Assembly: GCA_945622055.1 (NCBI GenBank) | Contig: CALZBV010000013.1 | Location: forward strand, 1-20,763 | Length of the DNA: 20,763 nucleotides | Reading direction: 5' to 3' | Source of the DNA: an uncultured Clostridia bacterium | GTDB lineage: Bacteria; Bacillota; Clostridia; Lachnospirales; Lachnospiraceae | Shown: piece by piece, positions 1 through 7,490 of the stretch | Layout: the number at the start of each line of letters is the position of its first letter | Numbering within the stretch: the first letter of the stretch is position 1 | The notes under the pieces: model-generated | Databases searched by the model: none | Told to the model about the DNA's origin: nothing | What the model saw: the letters and a program-made list of their open reading frames with translations, nothing else | Translations under genes and position numbers: made by a program

Positions 1-3000
1 CCGATTGAAAAGCTGTTTCGTTCCGGAGAGGGCAGTAAGACCATTCATTCCCTGATTGAGTGGAAGCTTGATGATGAGGACATCAAAAACGGTTTTCGCT
101 ATATGACGACCGGTTTTTGCGCCAAAAAGGCGTCGGAGGGCGAAGAGGAGAACAAGGACGTTGCGTCCATTGAATATTTTAACTATTGTATTTTTTACCG
201 GGACTACAATTCCAATGATATCCGTAATCTTCCGCTCGTAAAGGAGAAGGAGCGCATTACCTACAGCGGACTCAGAAGGTATCTGCGTGAGCTGGAAAAG
301 GATGCGTCCTTGATTGTGAAGGTATTTGACCGTAAGGGCGAATATCAGGCATTTTTATCGGAATACGGAATTTACGGGAGTGCGTGGGAGATTATCCGCG
401 GAATCAATAAGACGGAGGGACATGTCCGCACCTATTTTGAGACCAATTATAAAACAACGAGAAAGGTTGTGGAGGATCTTCTGATTGAGGAGATTCTTGG
501 TACCTCGATTCGCCGTAAGGCAGGCCGTGAGGAAGCCGAGGATATGATGTCCAAGACGCTCCTAGATATGAAGGATAAGCTTGTGGAGCTTGCAAAACAG
601 AAGGATGCCATCAAAAGCTTTGACCGTCAGGAGGAGGTACTTTCAGAGTTTTCCTCCCGTGTGGAGTTTCTTGGTTCTGTTTATAAGGAACAGGAGGAGC
701 TTCGGACACAGCTGAACCGGATTTACAACGCAGCGGAGTACTATCTTTCCGGCCGTGAAAAAGAAGCAGAGGAACTGAAAAGGGCGCAGGAGCAGGCGGA
801 GCAGGAGATTTGCGGGTATGAAGCAGAGCTGCTTTGTGCGGCACTGTCGGGAGACCGTGAGCTTGCAAAGGAGTACAAGCGGGAAACGGAGCTTCTGGCA
901 GCTGAGGCAGAGCAGAAGAAAAACCGTAAGGAAGCGCTTTCGGAGCTACTGCTGAAAAAGGAATGTGCCAACGATTATCTTGCGTATCTGGATGAAAAAC
1001 AGAAACGCGACCGGCTTGCAGTCACGATACAGGCTATGGCTGAAAAGAGTGGCCTGCAGAGTGAAATTGCAGCTTTGGTGCGCTGCTTTGTACTGGAAAA
1101 GGAGAAAAGAGAGGCCGGGTTAAATGCAAAGCTTCAGACGATGCTTGCGGAGGAGGCGTCGGCGTTTACAAGACTTAAGACAGCGGAAAACACCGGCCGT
1201 GAGGTGGAACGTGAGCTTTCGGTAACGAAGGTACTTTCAGAACAGGTAAAAAAGGAGCTGGCAGTTCTTCAATCCGGATTAAAGGAAAAGAAGGATTCGC
1301 TCGGACTTCTTCTGACCGAGGACGCCCCGATGCGCCTCTACCGGAAAAATGAGCAGAAAAAAAAGGCTGAGGGCAGACGCGCGGAGCTTCGAAAGGAAAA
1401 GGAGAGTGCCGGGAAGGAAAAGGAAGAGCTGCTGAAGAGTCTGTCAGCTGCTGAGACCGAGCTGACGCGGTTTCATGAGATAAGTGCACAAAAGCAGGCG
1501 GCAGAGGAGCAGCTGCTTACAGAAAAATCACGTGCAGACAAGCTTGCTGAGGCGTATGGAGAAAAGGATTACCGTGCGCTTCGTGAGGTAGTAAGAAAGC
1601 GCTGCCGTGAGAGCTATTTTGAAAAGGAACGGGTAGAAAAGGAACGCGAAAATGCAAAAAAACGTCGTCAGGAGATTGAAGCGGGCGAACTGCTGGTTTC
1701 GAATGCCGCTGCGGAGACGGTAAAGGATTATATTATCACGAGATATCGCAAAAAGGCGTTAACCGGGGCCGAATATCTGGCAGATAAAACGGAGGAAGAG
1801 CAAAAAACACTGCTTTCAGCATTTTCGGGTCTGCCGTATGCAGTGATTACGGAGGGCTTTGTCGAGGCGGCAGAGGACCATTTACTGCCGGAGTGTCTGC
1901 CGGAGGGTGTGGTAGTTCCGGTCATCCGGATTGAGTCGCTTCGTGGCGGGAAGGAGCTGCTTCATAAGGAACAGCTACGGTTATTTGCAAAGGACGGAGC
2001 GGCACTTTTTGAGGAAAAGGAACGCAGAAAGGAAATCCTGCGTCTGAGCCGGATTGAGGAAGAAGCGGAATATAAGCAGAACCGCCTGAATTCGCTTTTG
2101 GAGGCTTATGAGGAGGATGAAGAGTTTCTTACAGGCTTTGTAAAGCAATACTATGCGGTCATGTATGCGAAAAAGGCAGAGTATGGTACGGAAGCTGCGG
2201 ACGAGGAAAAGCTTCTGGAAAAAATATCGGAGCTGAAACAAAAAATCGCTGCACTTTCCGGGCGTCTTGCATTCATTCCTGCCGAGGAAGAGGAATGTCT
2301 TTCTGAGGCTTTGGCGTGTGAGGAAGAGATTCGCGGCTACCGTGCCGTGGAGGAGCTTTTTGCGCAGACAGAGGAAAAGGAAAAGCTGCTTCGTGAATAT
2401 GAAGAAAAGCAGAACCGCCTTATGGAGTGGAAGTCTGATGCGGTAATGATGAAGGAACGGGCTGAAGGTGAATATCAGGAGAAAAAGGCAGGCTGTGAAG
2501 CAATCCGAAAAGCACTTTCTGATTTGGCACAGGCAATGGAGAGCTATTCCATTTACGTAAGTGAGGGAGAGCCTGCAAGGGTCGCTTTGTCGCTTTCAGA
2601 GCTTATGTCCGAGATTGACGGAAAGATTGTTGCACTGCAGGCAGAAACGTCCTCACTTGAGGATAAGCAGCGCCTGCTGGACTCCTATGTAAGCACCATG
2701 AACCATTGTCTTAGGACCATCCGAAGTAAAGGAATGAGTGTGGCAGAGCTTGCCGCAATGTATGAGAAAAACGAGATTTACGAGACCTCGGAAGAGGAGC
2801 TTTTGCGTAGAAGAGAGGAGCTGAAAGGGCTTTCCGACGAAATGGATGAGCTTGGGAAAAAGCTCAGGCAGATGCAGGAAAAGCAGTATCGGCTGGAAGG
2901 AAAGAACAGCCGTGCAGAAGAAATGATTGTGGAAAAGTACGGTGAGTACCATCCGGTGGAGCTTCTGGGAGAAGCGTTGAAGGATTTTTCGGAAAAGCGT

Positions 3001-4206
3001 CGTGCTTTACTGGAGAAGAAAAAGCAGGAGACAGAGGAGCTTTCAAAAAAACAGACGATGCTGGCAAAAGAGATGTCCGGTTATGAGGTCATCCGAAATG
3101 AAATCAGTCATCTGTTTGAAGGCGGAGAACCGCTTTCCGCAGAATGCGGCCGTCTGGAGAATAATGTCCGGCTGGCGGAGTGCTATAAAGAAGCAAGAGA
3201 GAGGTATGCAGGCTGTGCAAAGGAGCTGTTAAAGCGCCAGGAGGAATTTTACCGTAACCGCCAGACAACGATGGAAACATTACAGCTTCTCGGAGCACAG
3301 ACGCTCGCAGGGGAGATTGCAGGAAGCATTGTGATGCCGAAAGGAATTCGTGAGACTGCGGAGATTATCCGCGGAATCAGTGAGGTTATCGAGTGTCTTC
3401 GCCTGGAGCGCAGCAGAATTGAGGCAGGACTTGGAGACCTGGAAACAATCAAGGAAAATTTTGAACAGCAGTGTCTGCAACGCTGTATGAATATTAAGGC
3501 AGATCTTGAGCGTCTTCCGAAGCTTTCCCGTATTATGCTCGATGGTGAGCAGATTCCGGTGCTGTCATTACAGATTCCGTATGTGAAGGAAGAGTTTTTT
3601 AAAGAGCGTATGGCGCAGTACATAGACCGGGTGGTTCGTGAGGTCGATGAGATTTCCGGGCAGCCGGAGCGTATGAAATATATCAGGGCGGCACTGTCCT
3701 ACAAGAAGCTGTTTTCCGTAATCGTAACGGATATGAATGCGATTCGCCTGATGCTTTATAAACGAGAGCGCATCAGGGAACAGAGCCGGATGCTTCGTTA
3801 TGAGGAAGCGGTGGGCAGCACGGGACAGTCCCAGGGAATTTATATTCAGTTTCTGATTGCAATCATAAATTACATTTCCAGCATCTATTCCCCGAAAGGA
3901 GATGCAGCGGGACTTCGCAAGGTTATTTTCATTGATAACCCATTCGGTGCCGCAAAGGATGTGTATATCTGGGAACCGATTTTTGAGCTGCTTCGTGCAA
4001 ATCATGTGCAGCTGATTGTGCCTGCGCGTGGAGCGACGCCTGCAATCACGGGGCGCTTTGATGTAAATTATGTTCTTGGACAGAAGCTGATTGATGGTCG
4101 TCAGCAGACAGTAGTGGTAGATTACTGCAGTCGTGTGGAAACGGATGGTGTGGAATACATTCCGCTTCAGTACGAGCAGACCAGTCTGGATATTTCGGAG
4201 GTGTAG
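1..4206 (+). CDS. SMC/MukB-like coiled-coil ATPase, 5' end cut by window edge
   Basis: The frame is open from base 1, so the true start and the expected Walker A lie upstream; 1401 residues are visible. About residues 1-170 look like the rest of an N-terminal ATPase head. A Glu/Lys-rich coiled-coil arm follows (about 175-545), then a globular hinge-like segment (about 555-660, around LPYAVITEGF), a second coiled coil (about 660-1160) and a C-terminal head lobe (about 1165-1401). In the head, GSTGQSQG (1272-1279) sits where ABC ATPases have LSGGQ, and IFIDNPFG holds the Walker B Asp (1312) followed by Asn instead of the usual catalytic Glu. This order of head, arm, hinge, arm, head is that of SMC, Rad50, MukB and Wadjet JetC proteins, which use ATP to bind, bridge or extrude DNA. 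The next gene begins 3 bases after the stop, so the two are probably co-translated. The architecture is well supported; the specific family is inferred and the cellular role is unknown. Confidence 0.8.
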   Translation, partial: PIEKLFRSGEGSKTIHSLIEWKLDDEDIKNGFRYMTTGFCAKKASEGEEENKDVASIEYFNYCIFYRDYNSNDIRNLPLVKEKERITYSGLRRYLRELEKDASLIVKVFDRKGEYQAFLSEYGIYGSAWEIIRGINKTEGHVRTYFETNYKTTRKVVEDLLIEEILGTSIRRKAGREEAEDMMSKTLLDMKDKLVELAKQKDAIKSFDRQEEVLSEFSSRVEFLGSVYKEQEELRTQLNRIYNAAEYYLSGREKEAEELKRAQEQAEQEICGYEAELLCAALSGDRELAKEYKRETELLAAEAEQKKNRKEALSELLLKKECANDYLAYLDEKQKRDRLAVTIQAMAEKSGLQSEIAALVRCFVLEKEKREAGLNAKLQTMLAEEASAFTRLKTAENTGREVERELSVTKVLSEQVKKELAVLQSGLKEKKDSLGLLLTEDAPMRLYRKNEQKKKAEGRRAELRKEKESAGKEKEELLKSLSAAETELTRFHEISAQKQAAEEQLLTEKSRADKLAEAYGEKDYRALREVVRKRCRESYFEKERVEKERENAKKRRQEIEAGELLVSNAAAETVKDYIITRYRKKALTGAEYLADKTEEEQKTLLSAFSGLPYAVITEGFVEAAEDHLLPECLPEGVVVPVIRIESLRGGKELLHKEQLRLFAKDGAALFEEKERRKEILRLSRIEEEAEYKQNRLNSLLEAYEEDEEFLTGFVKQYYAVMYAKKAEYGTEAADEEKLLEKISELKQKIAALSGRLAFIPAEEEECLSEALACEEEIRGYRAVEELFAQTEEKEKLLREYEEKQNRLMEWKSDAVMMKERAEGEYQEKKAGCEAIRKALSDLAQAMESYSIYVSEGEPARVALSLSELMSEIDGKIVALQAETSSLEDKQRLLDSYVSTMNHCLRTIRSKGMSVAELAAMYEKNEIYETSEEELLRRREELKGLSDEMDELGKKLRQMQEKQYRLEGKNSRAEEMIVEKYGEYHPVELLGEALKDFSEKRRALLEKKKQETEELSKKQTMLAKEMSGYEVIRNEISHLFEGGEPLSAECGRLENNVRLAECYKEARERYAGCAKELLKRQEEFYRNRQTTMETLQLLGAQTLAGEIAGSIVMPKGIRETAEIIRGISEVIECLRLERSRIEAGLGDLETIKENFEQQCLQRCMNIKADLERLPKLSRIMLDGEQIPVLSLQIPYVKEEFFKERMAQYIDRVVREVDEISGQPERMKYIRAALSYKKLFSVIVTDMNAIRLMLYKRERIREQSRMLRYEEAVGSTGQSQGIYIQFLIAIINYISSIYSPKGDAAGLRKVIFIDNPFGAAKDVYIWEPIFELLRANHVQLIVPARGATPAITGRFDVNYVLGQKLIDGRQQTVVVDYCSRVETDGVEYIPLQYEQTSLDISEV

Positions 4207-4209
4207 GAA

Positions 4210-6153
4210 ATGGAACGATATCGTACGTTATTAAAGCTGGACGAAATCCGGGGACTTTATGCGAATGGTGAGTATGAGGCCGCCGGTGCTCTGGCAGATA
4301 CGATAAGAGAACAAAAGATTAAGGATATGAATGATCTGTTTCTGCTGGCTTCCGTGTATCGAAAATGTGGAAATTACCGGCTTGCAAAGCGATTTTTGCA
4401 TCGTGTGTATGAGAAGAAGAGCTCCTGGCGTGTGTTAGAGGAGCTTATGGATGTCTGCCTTGCCGAAAAAAATCCACAGGAGGCAAAGGAGTACTTAAAG
4501 GTGTACAGCAGGCTGTCCGGTGGTGATCCGCGCAACTATATGTATGAGTACCGCATCGGACGCCAGCTGCACCTCCCGGATGAGGAGCTTTTGCCGGTGC
4601 TTCAGACATTAAAGGCAGAGGAATATACGGAAAAATATGCCTATGAGCTTGCAAAGCTTTATCACCGGCTTGGAAGGAAGCAGGAATGTCAGAATGAATG
4701 CTCGGATTTGATTCTCTGGTTTGGAGAGGGAACATATGTGGAGCGTGCGAAGGTGCTCATGGCATATTACCGTGGTGAGCTTTCGGCTGCAGATATCCAT
4801 GCGGAGGCGGAACGCCGTATTCGTGAGGCCAAGGAGCGTCAGGCAAGAGAAGTGGCGGAGCGCCGCGCCTATGAGGAGCGCCTGCAGAAGGAGGCAGAAG
4901 AAAAATCCTTGCCAAAAGTGGCGGCAACAGAGGAAGAGCTGACAGCGGAAGAGACGGCAGGGGAAGAGCCGATGTGGGCTGTGGATGCCTCAATTCTTAC
5001 GGAAGCAGAGCCGGAGCCGTCCGAGGAAAATAAACCGGAGCAAAAGGAGCAGAAGGAAGCCTGCGAGGAGTTTGAGCAGTTTTCTCTGTTTGAAATTTCC
5101 GCCGTTGCCGAGGAGGAGTTTTCCGCTTCCCTGGAGGAAACCGGAGAGCCGGAGGAAGCTGCAGGGCCGGAGAAGGCTGAAGCACAGGAGAAAGTCGCAG
5201 AGCCGGAGAAGGCTGCGGAGCCGGAGAAAGCCGGAGTACCGGAGGAAGCCGGAGAGCCGGAGAAAGCCGGAGAGCCGGAGAAAACCGCAGGACCGGAGGA
5301 AGCCGCGGAGACCAAGGATGCTGTAAAAAAGGAGACACCTGTAAAAACAGAGACGAGAGCAGTCCTCTCCCAGCCGAAGGCAGAGCTTACAGAAAAGCTT
5401 TCGTCCTGTGGACTTACCCTGGAGGGGTCCTTACATGCTTTTGCACGGATGGAGAACGTCCGCAAGCAGCTGATTCGTATGCTAGAGGTTATGTGCTTTG
5501 TCCGCCAGAAGTGCTGTTGTCTTGTCATTACCGGCGAAGCCTCGTGTGGAAAAACGACGCTTGGCGGCTACATTTCAAAGATGTTTTATGCACTTGGTCT
5601 TGTTACAACTCCAAAGATTGCAAAAATCAGTGCAGAAAAGCTGAATAATATAAATCTTGAGGAGAAACAGGAGCAGCTTCAGGGAAGCTGTCTGATTGTG
5701 GAAAATGCAGGAGCTCTTAAGGATGAGGCAGCAAGAAAGCTCATTAAGCTTGGAGATAAAAAGGGAGTTTTGGGTGCAATCATTCTGGAAGATAATCTGA
5801 ACGAAATCAATAAGCTGTTACGCAAGAGCCCGGACTGCAACCGTGTGTTTGGCACGAGAGTTCATCTGCCGAAGTACGGTGAGGAAGAACTGCTGGATTT
5901 TGCGCTTGAAAGGATATATGGGAAAGACTATGTGACCGAAGAAGGAGTGTCAGAGCTTTTACGCGGATTCATCCGGGAACTGCAGAAAACGACAACGACC
6001 GGAGAACAGCTAAAGCGGCTTCATGAGTTTGTGGGGAGTGCACTAAAAAGCGCAGATCAAAGAATAGAAGGTGAAATTCTTTCAATGGCGTTAAAGGGTG
6101 ATTTCCATGAAATGGGTGAAATGGTAGTAAGAAAAGAGGATTTTAAAGCGTGA
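4210..6153 (+). CDS. TPR-like protein with acidic repeat linker and C-terminal SpoVK/CbbX-like AAA ATPase domain
   Basis: The protein has 647 residues. Residues 1-200 are paired helices of TPR type (for example LFLLASVYRKCGNYRLAKR), a fold that usually binds proteins. A charged coil (about 195-235) and a long Glu/Pro/Ala-rich linker (about 235-400) follow, including nine hexapeptide repeats. Residues 415-647 form an ATPase domain: Walker A GEASCGKT at 442-449, a Walker B position reading CLIVENAG (Glu498-Asn499 rather than Asp-Glu), and a later SPDCNRVF segment that resembles the arginine-finger region of CbbX/SpoVK-type AAA proteins. The Shine-Dalgarno GGAGGTG lies inside the last codons of the upstream SMC-like gene, so translation is probably coupled. 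The pairing suggests this ATPase loads, regulates or partners the SMC-like protein; that is inference. The AAA assignment is fairly firm, but which AAA clade is less certain. Hydrolysis may be weak given the altered Walker B. Confidence 0.75.
   Translation: MERYRTLLKLDEIRGLYANGEYEAAGALADTIREQKIKDMNDLFLLASVYRKCGNYRLAKRFLHRVYEKKSSWRVLEELMDVCLAEKNPQEAKEYLKVYSRLSGGDPRNYMYEYRIGRQLHLPDEELLPVLQTLKAEEYTEKYAYELAKLYHRLGRKQECQNECSDLILWFGEGTYVERAKVLMAYYRGELSAADIHAEAERRIREAKERQAREVAERRAYEERLQKEAEEKSLPKVAATEEELTAEETAGEEPMWAVDASILTEAEPEPSEENKPEQKEQKEACEEFEQFSLFEISAVAEEEFSASLEETGEPEEAAGPEKAEAQEKVAEPEKAAEPEKAGVPEEAGEPEKAGEPEKTAGPEEAAETKDAVKKETPVKTETRAVLSQPKAELTEKLSSCGLTLEGSLHAFARMENVRKQLIRMLEVMCFVRQKCCCLVITGEASCGKTTLGGYISKMFYALGLVTTPKIAKISAEKLNNINLEEKQEQLQGSCLIVENAGALKDEAARKLIKLGDKKGVLGAIILEDNLNEINKLLRKSPDCNRVFGTRVHLPKYGEEELLDFALERIYGKDYVTEEGVSELLRGFIRELQKTTTTGEQLKRLHEFVGSALKSADQRIEGEILSMALKGDFHEMGEMVVRKEDFKA
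5143..5304 (+). repeat. Nine in-phase 18-base repeats encoding EPEKA-type hexapeptides
   Basis: Nine consecutive 18-base units, all in the reading frame of the TPR/AAA gene, encode variants of GEPEKA (GEPEEA, AGPEKA, EAQEKV, AEPEKA twice, GVPEEA, GEPEKA, GEPEKT, AGPEEA). The nucleotide copies from about 5197 to 5286 are the most alike, which points to recent tandem duplication. The product would be a stiff, charged Pro/Glu linker between the N-terminal helices and the ATPase domain. Repeat number may vary between strains. Confidence 0.9.
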
Positions 6154-6160
6154 AAAGAAA

Positions 6161-6183
6161 GGATCAGATGCTGAATCTGATCC
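6161..6183. terminator. Bidirectional hairpin between convergent genes
   Basis: A perfect 9-base inverted repeat (GGATCAGAT / ATCTGATCC) with a GCTGA loop. On the minus strand it is followed by TTTCTTTTC, a good terminator for the Ig-like gene, whose last codons it overlaps. On the plus strand the tail is less T-rich (TGATTTCATCTTTT), so termination of the ATPase operon here is plausible but weaker. Confidence 0.7.
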
Positions 6184-6502
6184 TGATTTCATCTTTTAAG
6201 GCCTGTCCGCCCTTGGAACGAACGTTTTTGGTTACATGCAGAACATAGCTTGTGTTCTTCGCATAGGCTTCGAGCGGTTCAATGTCTACCGTGTTTTCTG
6301 CAGAATTATATCGGATTGAGGTCTGGAGCGGTTTTCCATCCACCTCCGAGGTAACGTACATATTAACATTGTTTACGGTACTTGGGTTCAGTGGTGCAGT
6401 AAAGCGGACGCGCCAGATGAATTTTCCGGTCTTGAATTTGAGATTTTGTTTGATTCTGTGCTCCGTATGTTCACTTAACGGTTCAATGTCAATCAAGTTC
6501 AT
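6164..6502 (-). CDS. Small single Ig-like (SbsA/Big_5-like) domain protein
   Basis: The protein has 112 residues with no signal peptide and no membrane segment. Its pattern, an extended strand (FIWRVRFTAPLNPSTVNN), a middle with alternating strands, then NTSYVLHVTKNVRSKGGQAL and a final strand IRIRF, matches the SbsA-type bacterial Ig-like domain that is usually repeated in surface proteins. Here one domain makes up nearly the whole protein. The start is set by the minus-strand Shine-Dalgarno AGAAAGGGGG 8 bases upstream and by a good promoter. It converges on the SMC/AAA pair and shares a terminator with it. Its role is unknown; being leaderless, it is either cytoplasmic or exported by a route the sequence does not show. 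The fold call rests on pattern recognition only. Confidence 0.65.
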   Translation of the reverse strand: MNLIDIEPLSEHTEHRIKQNLKFKTGKFIWRVRFTAPLNPSTVNNVNMYVTSEVDGKPLQTSIRYNSAENTVDIEPLEAYAKNTSYVLHVTKNVRSKGGQALKDEIRIRFSI

Positions 6503-6541
6503 GGCCGGTACCCCCTTTCTGTTTTGTACGGTTCTTTGAAT

Positions 6542-6570
6542 AGTATATTACTTTTTTTCAGGTTTTTCAA
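6542..6570 (-). promoter_or_regulatory. Sigma-A promoter for the Ig-like gene
   Basis: Read on the minus strand: TTGAAA (6570-6565), a 17-base spacer, then TATACT (6547-6542). It lies about 40 bases upstream of the ATG at 6502. Confidence 0.7.
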
Positions 6571-6711
6571 GTGCAATCTGAGGTTTGTCATGCGAAGCAC
6601 GATGTTTCTTACACTAACCTGAAAGAGGAACACCAAAGAGTCGGAAGCAGTGAAGGGTGTGCAAAATCCGGGGGATGGTTTTCGGAAAATAAAAGAAATG
6701 AGGAATAAACA

Positions 6712-7212
6712 ATGAAGAATGATAATATAATTTTAATAGGCATGCCGGGGTCCGGGAAGAGTACGCTGGGAGTTTTGCTGGCGAAGGCGATGCAGTACCG
6801 TTTTATGGATACAGACCTTCTGATACAGGAAAAGGAAGGAAAGCTTTTGCGCGAGATTATTGCAAAGAAGGGGCAGGAAGGCTTTCTTGCGATTGAGGAG
6901 GAGGTCAATGCCTCCGTCTGTGCAGAGCATACGGTAATCGCTCCCGGGGGAAGTGCGATTTATTCCGCCCGTGCCATGGAGCATTTTTCGGAGATTGGAA
7001 CAGTGGTATATCTGCATGTCTCTTTGGAAGAGCTTGAAAAACGGCTTGGTGATTTGAAAAAACGCGGTGTTGTGTTAAAGGAAGGCCAGACGCTTGCAGA
7101 TTTGTTTGAAGAGCGCAGACCATATTATGAGAGGTATGCAAAAATCACAATTGATGTGACAGATGAGAGCATTGGTATTATTCTGGATGAGTTGATGCAG
7201 AAATTGAAATAA
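6712..7212 (+). CDS. Shikimate-kinase-like P-loop kinase with altered substrate site
   Basis: The 166 residues match the shikimate kinase family in length and motif order. Walker A is GMPGSGKST (10-18), the substrate-binding DTD is at 33-35, the lid Arg is at 118, and ERRPYY (134-139) holds the second substrate/adenine Arg. Shikimate kinase phosphorylates the 3-OH of shikimate in aromatic amino acid synthesis. Two sites differ from the textbook enzyme: the FRxxE motif reads FLAIE, so the shikimate-carboxylate Arg is Leu59, and the GGG(A/S) loop reads PGGSA (78-82). No other aro genes are adjacent. The ATG follows GAGG with 8 bases spacing. The family is clear; the substrate is not, and this could be a paralogue that phosphorylates something else, or an aroK that tolerates the change. 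Confidence 0.8.
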   Translation: MKNDNIILIGMPGSGKSTLGVLLAKAMQYRFMDTDLLIQEKEGKLLREIIAKKGQEGFLAIEEEVNASVCAEHTVIAPGGSAIYSARAMEHFSEIGTVVYLHVSLEELEKRLGDLKKRGVVLKEGQTLADLFEERRPYYERYAKITIDVTDESIGIILDELMQKLK

Positions 7213-7329
7213 GGCTACCGCAGTAAATTACGTATAGAAGCAAGAACCTTTTTAATGCAGGTGCAGGACGTAAAAAGCATACGACAGATGTAGCACGGAC
7301 TACCACAATAGAAATAATGTGAAAAATAC

Positions 7330-7357
7330 TTTACAAACAATTATTTTATGGTATAAT
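7330..7357 (+). promoter_or_regulatory. Sigma-A promoter for murA
   Basis: TTTACA (7330-7335), 16-base spacer, TATAAT (7352-7357), with an extended -10 (TGG just upstream). It leaves a 5' untranslated leader of about 125 bases before the murA ATG at 7491. The leader has a 10-base palindrome TGGCATGCCA at 7388-7397 but no terminator or riboswitch fold that I can recognise. The upstream part of this gap (7213-7329) shows nothing clear, including no terminator after the kinase gene. Confidence 0.75.
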
Positions 7358-7490
7358 CAAAATTAAGCATAGTCTTATGTGTTTTTTTGGCATGCCATTG
7401 TTTGGTTATTTGACCAGATTTTGAAGAATAAACAGAAAAATGAAAGATTTTTTATGTATTTTAACTAAACCGAAGCATTTGAGGTGAATC

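Noticed and set aside
5143..5304. CRISPR array
   Set aside because: Units are 18 bases, directly adjacent with no unique spacers, and in frame with a protein.
4869..5528. A Ser/Ala-rich 219-codon minus-strand frame
   Set aside because: It is the mirror of the 18-base repeat array; repeats keep all frames open without coding meaning.
1..6153. A complete Wadjet (JetABCD) defence system
   Set aside because: Only a JetC/MukB-like protein is visible. No JetD-like nuclease follows, and the JetA/JetB position lies outside the window, so the name is not justified.
6585..6615. Promoter for the shikimate-kinase-like gene (TTGTCA ... TACACT)
   Set aside because: The spacer is 19 bases and the -10 is poor; not good enough to list.
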